Below are positions 61,278 to 64,000 of a stretch of DNA of 64,000 nt, piece by piece; within the stretch, counting starts at the first letter, position 1, and every line of letters starts with the position of its first letter. Origin of the DNA: Salicibibacter cibarius (GTDB taxonomy: Bacteria > Bacillota > Bacilli > Bacillales > Marinococcaceae); assembly GCF_016495725.1 (NCBI RefSeq), contig NZ_CP054705.1, forward strand, positions 992,001 to 1,056,000, written 5' to 3'. The position numbers were made by a program, and so were the translations under genes. The notes under the pieces are model-generated. The model was given only the letters and a program-made list of their open reading frames with translations. It was not told the origin of the DNA and did not search any database.

Positions 61278-61761
61278 CCTCATGATCGTAACCTTAGATG
61301 AAGCAAAGTTATACCTCCGTATTGATAACGATATGGAGGATGACTTTATAAAAGGATTGATTATCACCGCCGAGGAACACATCAAAAACGTCACTCGTTC
61401 TAGCTTGAAAGTGCATGATAGAACGTATGTTGTGGATAACCCTGATTCGGTCGTGGAAATACCTGACAAAGACATTGTCCAACTTGACGAGGTGAAGGCA
61501 TTCGATTCAAACGGTATTGGGTTTAAAACAAAAGCTTTCCGTGATGGAAACGTAATCACCCACACAACACCGGGAGTTCCGCAAATGGAAATCAAATATA
61601 AGGTGTATGACGAGTATGTGCCGGAACCATTACGGCAGGCAGCCCTTTTGCTGATTGCTCACCTATACGAAAACAGAGGTATTATCACAGATACCAACGC
61701 CACGCAAATACCGTTTACGTTCCAAGCCCTTGTCGCTCCCTATCGAAAGGGCTTTTTCTGA
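61270..61761 (+). CDS. Head-tail connector (gp6-like)
   Basis: A 163-residue connector protein (VTLDEAKLYLRIDNDMEDDFIKGLIITAEEHIKNVT ... VPEPLRQAALLLIAHLYENRG) of the HK97 gp6/SPP1 gp15 type, forming a ring below the portal. ATG 61270 overlaps the end of the collagen-like gene. Confidence 0.9.
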   Translation: MSNLMIVTLDEAKLYLRIDNDMEDDFIKGLIITAEEHIKNVTRSSLKVHDRTYVVDNPDSVVEIPDKDIVQLDEVKAFDSNGIGFKTKAFRDGNVITHTTPGVPQMEIKYKVYDEYVPEPLRQAALLLIAHLYENRGIITDTNATQIPFTFQALVAPYRKGFF

Positions 61762-62093
61762 TGCGTGCGGTCAGGATAGGTAAGCTGGACAAGCGTATCG
61801 AAATTGGCGATGTGGAGGAAGTGCGGCAGGAAAACGGGCGATATGAGGAAGAATTTGTTTCCTATCATAAGTGTTGGGCACGGGTACACCCTCTCTCTGG
61901 ATCGGAAAAGTTTGCGGCACAGCAAATAGAGTCTGAACTCACGCATCGTGTGGAAATTAGGTATTTCCCCGGCATTCGTCCACAGCAGGTGATTAAATAC
62001 GGCAGTCGAACGTTTGAAATTGAAGCTGTGATTGATTTGGATGAGCAGCACCGGGAAATGCATCTCGACTGTGTGGAGGTTGGTGATGGCTGA
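61761..62093 (+). CDS. Phage head closure protein (SPP1 gp16-like)
   Basis: A 110-residue protein (IGKLDKRIEIGDVEE ... YHKCWARVHPLSGSEKFAAQQIESELTHRVEIRY) of the head-tail adaptor family. Its start overlaps the connector stop by one base. Confidence 0.9.
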   Translation: MRAVRIGKLDKRIEIGDVEEVRQENGRYEEEFVSYHKCWARVHPLSGSEKFAAQQIESELTHRVEIRYFPGIRPQQVIKYGSRTFEIEAVIDLDEQHREMHLDCVEVGDG

Positions 62094-62445
62094 TGTTGAA
62101 ATCGAAGGTCTTGAAAAGGCTATGCGGAAGTTTTCTAAAATAGCTGGTCAATCGAAGAAAGACATGAAAGAAGCGATTAAGAAGAATGCAGAAGCGATTG
62201 AGCAGGATCAAAAAAGATCTGTAGCACAGCGATCAGGGGCGACTGAAGGAAGTATCTCCATTGAATATGAGGATGACGGTTTAACAGCCGACATTCGCCC
62301 ACGAGGAAGCGAAGGGTTTCGCCGGCACTGGATCGAATTTGGAACGGTCAACCACGGAGCGCAGCCGTTTATGATACCCAGTTATGAAAAAAACAAAGAT
62401 AACTACGTCAAAGATGCGAATGATGTATTGAGGAATCTCAAATGA
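62086..62445 (+). CDS. HK97 gp10-family tail component
   Basis: A 119-residue protein (EIEGLEKAMRKFSKIAGQSKKDMKEAIKKNAEAIEQDQKRSV ... HRHWIEFGT-type end) of the HK97 gp10 family, a neck/tail-completion protein. ATG 62086 follows GGAGGTTGGTG. Confidence 0.88.
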   Translation: MADVEIEGLEKAMRKFSKIAGQSKKDMKEAIKKNAEAIEQDQKRSVAQRSGATEGSISIEYEDDGLTADIRPRGSEGFRRHWIEFGTVNHGAQPFMIPSYEKNKDNYVKDANDVLRNLK

Positions 62446-62858
62446 TTGTCGATTATCACGCAATACAAAACAATATTGACCACTTGCTTTACTACGATGA
62501 CAAACTAAATAACCTTGTCAAAGGCATTTATATCAACAGGGGCGTACCTGACGGTGCGTCCTTTCCTTATGTCTCAAAAGGTTCGGGTTTCGCCAACCCC
62601 GGCGACACCAAGCAAACAGACGGTGCTAATGTCACCTATCAAATAGATGTTTGGGGTCGAAGGGATGACTGGGAAATCCACGAAATTATGATGGCGGTAC
62701 AAGACGCCATGCAGGGCTTCCGGGCGGAGACAGACCGTACGGAAGTTTTTGATTGCCGTTTGAATTACACAGACGTGCAACTTGATCCCGATGGTTACAC
62801 ACGCCATGGGATTTTGCAGTATCGAATCTTTCAAACTCAAAAAGAAAGAAGGTTTTAG
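62442..62858 (+). CDS. Tail completion protein (DUF3168-like)
   Basis: A 138-residue protein (IQNNIDHLLYYDDKLNNLVKGIYINRGVPDGASFPYVSKG ... TYQIDVWGRRDDWEIHEIMMAVQDAM) of the tail terminator/DUF3168 group. Overlaps the previous gene by 4 bp. Confidence 0.85.
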   Translation: MIVDYHAIQNNIDHLLYYDDKLNNLVKGIYINRGVPDGASFPYVSKGSGFANPGDTKQTDGANVTYQIDVWGRRDDWEIHEIMMAVQDAMQGFRAETDRTEVFDCRLNYTDVQLDPDGYTRHGILQYRIFQTQKERRF

Positions 62859-62860
62859 CT

Positions 62861-63406
62861 ATGCCAAGAACAGGTGTAGACGTGCTCATTGCAATTGAGG
62901 ATGAAGATGGGGACAAGAAGTTTATCGGTGGTCAGCGTGAAGCGACGTTGAACCGTGAAAAAGAGGAAATTGATGCTACTCATAAGCTTACGGCTGGTTG
63001 GGCTTACAATCTCGCTGGTCAGGGTTCATGGTCCATTGAAATGGATGGTGTCATGCTCGAAGATGATGAAAGCCTAGAATTGCTTGACGATGCTTTTGAA
63101 AACGATGAAACCATCCATGTCCACTGGACAAATAAAAGCGGCACGAACTACGAAGGTGACGCTATCCTAACAGATTACCCGATCGAAGCACCGATGGATG
63201 ATGTTATGACTTACTCCATGACATTTAACGGTCAAGGAAAATACACCAAGACACGCAGGAGCGATAGTGACAATGGTGATGGCGGCGACGGTGGCGATGG
63301 GGAGAGTCCGACGGAGATTGAGGTGTCCCCGTCCTCAGTCTCCATGACAGTAGGGGATACCCAATCATTGACTGCCACAGCTATATATAGCGAGGAGGAT
63401 GATTAA
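62861..63406 (+). CDS. Major tail protein with half of an Ig-like (BIG2) domain at its end
   Basis: A 181-residue product. Residues 1-~135 are a TP901-1-type major tail tube protein (VDVLIAIEDEDGDKKFIGGQREATLNREKEEIDATHK ... YSMTFNGQGKYTKTR). A Gly/Asp linker (NGDGGDGGDGESPTEIEV) leads into SPSSVSMTVGDTQSLTATAIYS, the first strands of a BIG2 Ig-like domain, and the frame stops there. The other half is encoded in the +1 frame from ~63399. Confidence 0.88.
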   Translation: MPRTGVDVLIAIEDEDGDKKFIGGQREATLNREKEEIDATHKLTAGWAYNLAGQGSWSIEMDGVMLEDDESLELLDDAFENDETIHVHWTNKSGTNYEGDAILTDYPIEAPMDDVMTYSMTFNGQGKYTKTRRSDSDNGDGGDGGDGESPTEIEVSPSSVSMTVGDTQSLTATAIYSEEDD

Positions 63407-63407
63407 C
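63393..63407 (+). promoter_or_regulatory. Internal Shine-Dalgarno at the frame junction
   Basis: AGGAGG (63393-63398) lies inside the last codons of the tail protein, followed by AT-GAT-TAA. It is 9 bases before ATG 63408 and also 2 bases before the last sense codon, an arrangement like that which drives +1 frameshifting in prfB. Confidence 0.6.
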
Positions 63408-63662
63408 ATGGACGTAACCGAGGAAGCAAGCTATGAAAGTGGCGATACAGATGTTGCGACGGTTAGTGATAGTGGAACGATTACTGCCGTTGGTGTTGGT
63501 GAAACTGAAATCACTGTTTCGTATGAAGGTGAAACCGCAACGGTATCTATCACTGTGGAAGAACCTGAGCCGGAAGTGCAAGGGATTTCGGCGTCACCTT
63601 CTGAAGCCACTATGGAAGAAGGCGACACCCAAGACATTGAAGTAACAGCAGATTATAGCTAA
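63408..63662 (+). CDS. Ig-like (BIG2) extension of the tail protein in another frame
   Basis: A ~84-residue product if started at ATG 63408. It gives the second half of the BIG2 domain begun in the tail protein (VTEEASYESGDTDVATVSDSGTITAVGVGETEITVSYEGETATVSITVEE), then a linker and the first half of another BIG2 unit (ISASPSEATMEEGDTQDIEVTADYS) that stops at the same structural point. It makes sense mainly as a fusion with the upstream protein, by +1 frameshift, or as a separately started partner. Confidence 0.75.
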   Translation: MDVTEEASYESGDTDVATVSDSGTITAVGVGETEITVSYEGETATVSITVEEPEPEVQGISASPSEATMEEGDTQDIEVTADYS

Positions 63663-63665
63663 TTC

Positions 63666-63690
63666 AGAGAGGGGCCTTCCCTCTCTTTTT
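63666..63690 (+). terminator. Terminator-like hairpin after the Ig-like gene
   Basis: AGAGAGGG-GCCTT-CCCTCTCT with a T-run to 63690. It may set the ratio between tail protein and the following tail genes. Confidence 0.8.
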
Positions 63691-63711
63691 AATTTATAGG
63701 AGGTATATGGA

Positions 63712-64000
63712 ATGGCTAAAAATACAACAAAACCAGTACGTGTGGAATTGGACGGGGAAGAAAAGTTACTTAGGTTTGATTTTAATGCGATGGCGGACTT
63801 TGAGGACGTAATGGGGTACGGTTTGTTTGCGGCTGTGCAAGAAGGACAGATCGGATTTAGAACAATCCGTGCTTTTTATTGGGCTGGATTGAAGTGGAAG
63901 GAAAAAGGTTTAACTATAGATCGAACTGGACAAATCCTAGGCAAGGAATTGAACAACGGAACTGACTTACAGGATCTCATGTCACCAATTGAAAAAGCAC
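63712..64000 (+). CDS. Tail assembly chaperone, N-terminal part
   Basis: The first ~96 residues of a protein cut by the window end (MAKNTTKPVRVELDGEEKLL, RFDFNAMADFEDVMGYGLFAAVQ, YWAGLKWKEKGLT). It has the look of tail assembly chaperones, which follow the major tail protein and often end in a frameshift. AGGAGGTATATGGA precedes the ATG. Confidence 0.7.
   Translation, partial: MAKNTTKPVRVELDGEEKLLRFDFNAMADFEDVMGYGLFAAVQEGQIGFRTIRAFYWAGLKWKEKGLTIDRTGQILGKELNNGTDLQDLMSPIEKA

Larger units (their letters stand above)
37750..64000 (+). mobile_element. Temperate siphophage genome (prophage), right end outside the window
   Basis: From the integrase (ending at 37805) to the window end all genes are phage-like and in the usual order: lysogeny control, early and replication genes, late control, packaging, head, tail. 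The head genes are of the HK97 type with P27-family small terminase. The left attachment site must lie within 37632-37805; its core cannot be defined without the right end. Confidence 0.9.

Noticed and set aside
63399-63407. ATG 63399 as start of the Ig-like product
   Set aside because: The Shine-Dalgarno touches this ATG with no spacing; ATG 63408 is much better placed.

Overview
The window comes from a Gram-positive, low-to-middle GC member of the Bacillaceae, most likely a halophilic and alkaliphilic one. This is an inference from several signs: strong AGGAGG ribosome-binding sites, a complete seven-gene Mrp Na+/H+ antiporter operon, lutABC with a LutR-type regulator, MhqR/MhqO-like quinone-stress genes, a YfhD-like small protein, CcpA cre boxes, and exported lipoproteins very rich in Asp/Glu. 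Salicibibacter/Geomicrobium-like genera would fit, but the species cannot be fixed from the sequence alone.

Layout. 1-560: the end of a DAO-family oxidase and a tRNA-Arg(CCU). 748-1434: a universal-stress-like protein. 1945-7750: mrpABCDEFG. 7785-11461: a GntR/FCD regulator and lutABC (lactate oxidation to pyruvate), with a promoter carrying a LutR-like box and a near-perfect cre. 11477-11680: degenerate 52-bp tandem repeats. 11794-14333: a NERD-domain gene split by a TnpB-only IS605/IS1341-type element. 14405-15023: an overlapping two-gene pair resembling a toxin-antitoxin module. 15178-24728: a sugar/sugar-acid catabolic locus with a split bifunctional aldolase/dehydrogenase, a DeoR regulator, an iron/phosphonate-type ABC importer and a YoaD-like 2-hydroxyacid dehydrogenase. 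A long palindromic operator is shared by the DeoR-ABC and aldolase promoters, and an IS3 remnant lies inside the locus. 25202-26413: an MFS exporter. 26495-31719: a quinone/electrophile detoxification cluster (esterase, ring-cleaving dioxygenase, two MarR regulators, WrbA, two aldo-keto reductases). 31860-32797: an orphan TatC and a YfhD-like peptide. 33110-37631: an M20 dipeptidase, an FMN 2-hydroxyacid oxidase/monooxygenase behind a perfect cre box, and a solute-binding lipoprotein without its permeases.

From about 37.7 kb to the end the window is a temperate siphophage genome (prophage) read left to right. Lysogeny: frameshifted tyrosine integrase, ImmA-like protease, CI-like repressor, Cro-like protein, operators, antirepressor. 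Early/replication: MBL-fold protein, DUF1351, family B DNA polymerase, primase-helicase, a putative iteron origin, dUTPase, dCMP deaminase, DUF3310. Late control: a phage sigma factor and a RinA-like regulator. Packaging and head: 22-bp iterons, HNH nuclease, PLD-like protein, P27 TerS, TerL, a portal-MuF fusion, protease, HK97 capsid, collagen-like protein, connectors. Tail: major tail protein, an Ig-like extension in another frame, and the start of a tail assembly chaperone gene cut by the window end.

Most notable observations: the zinc-finger-less TnpB element with terminal hairpins inside a NERD gene that restores in frame when the element is removed; the two-gene pair beside it; the palindrome-defined DeoR regulon with a split aldolase/SDR enzyme; exact 22-bp-period iterons in front of the packaging genes; the GGTTACC origin array; the portal-MuF fusion; and an Ig-like domain cut in half by a frame change preceded by a perfect Shine-Dalgarno sequence. 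I see no CRISPR array and no recognisable complete defence island.
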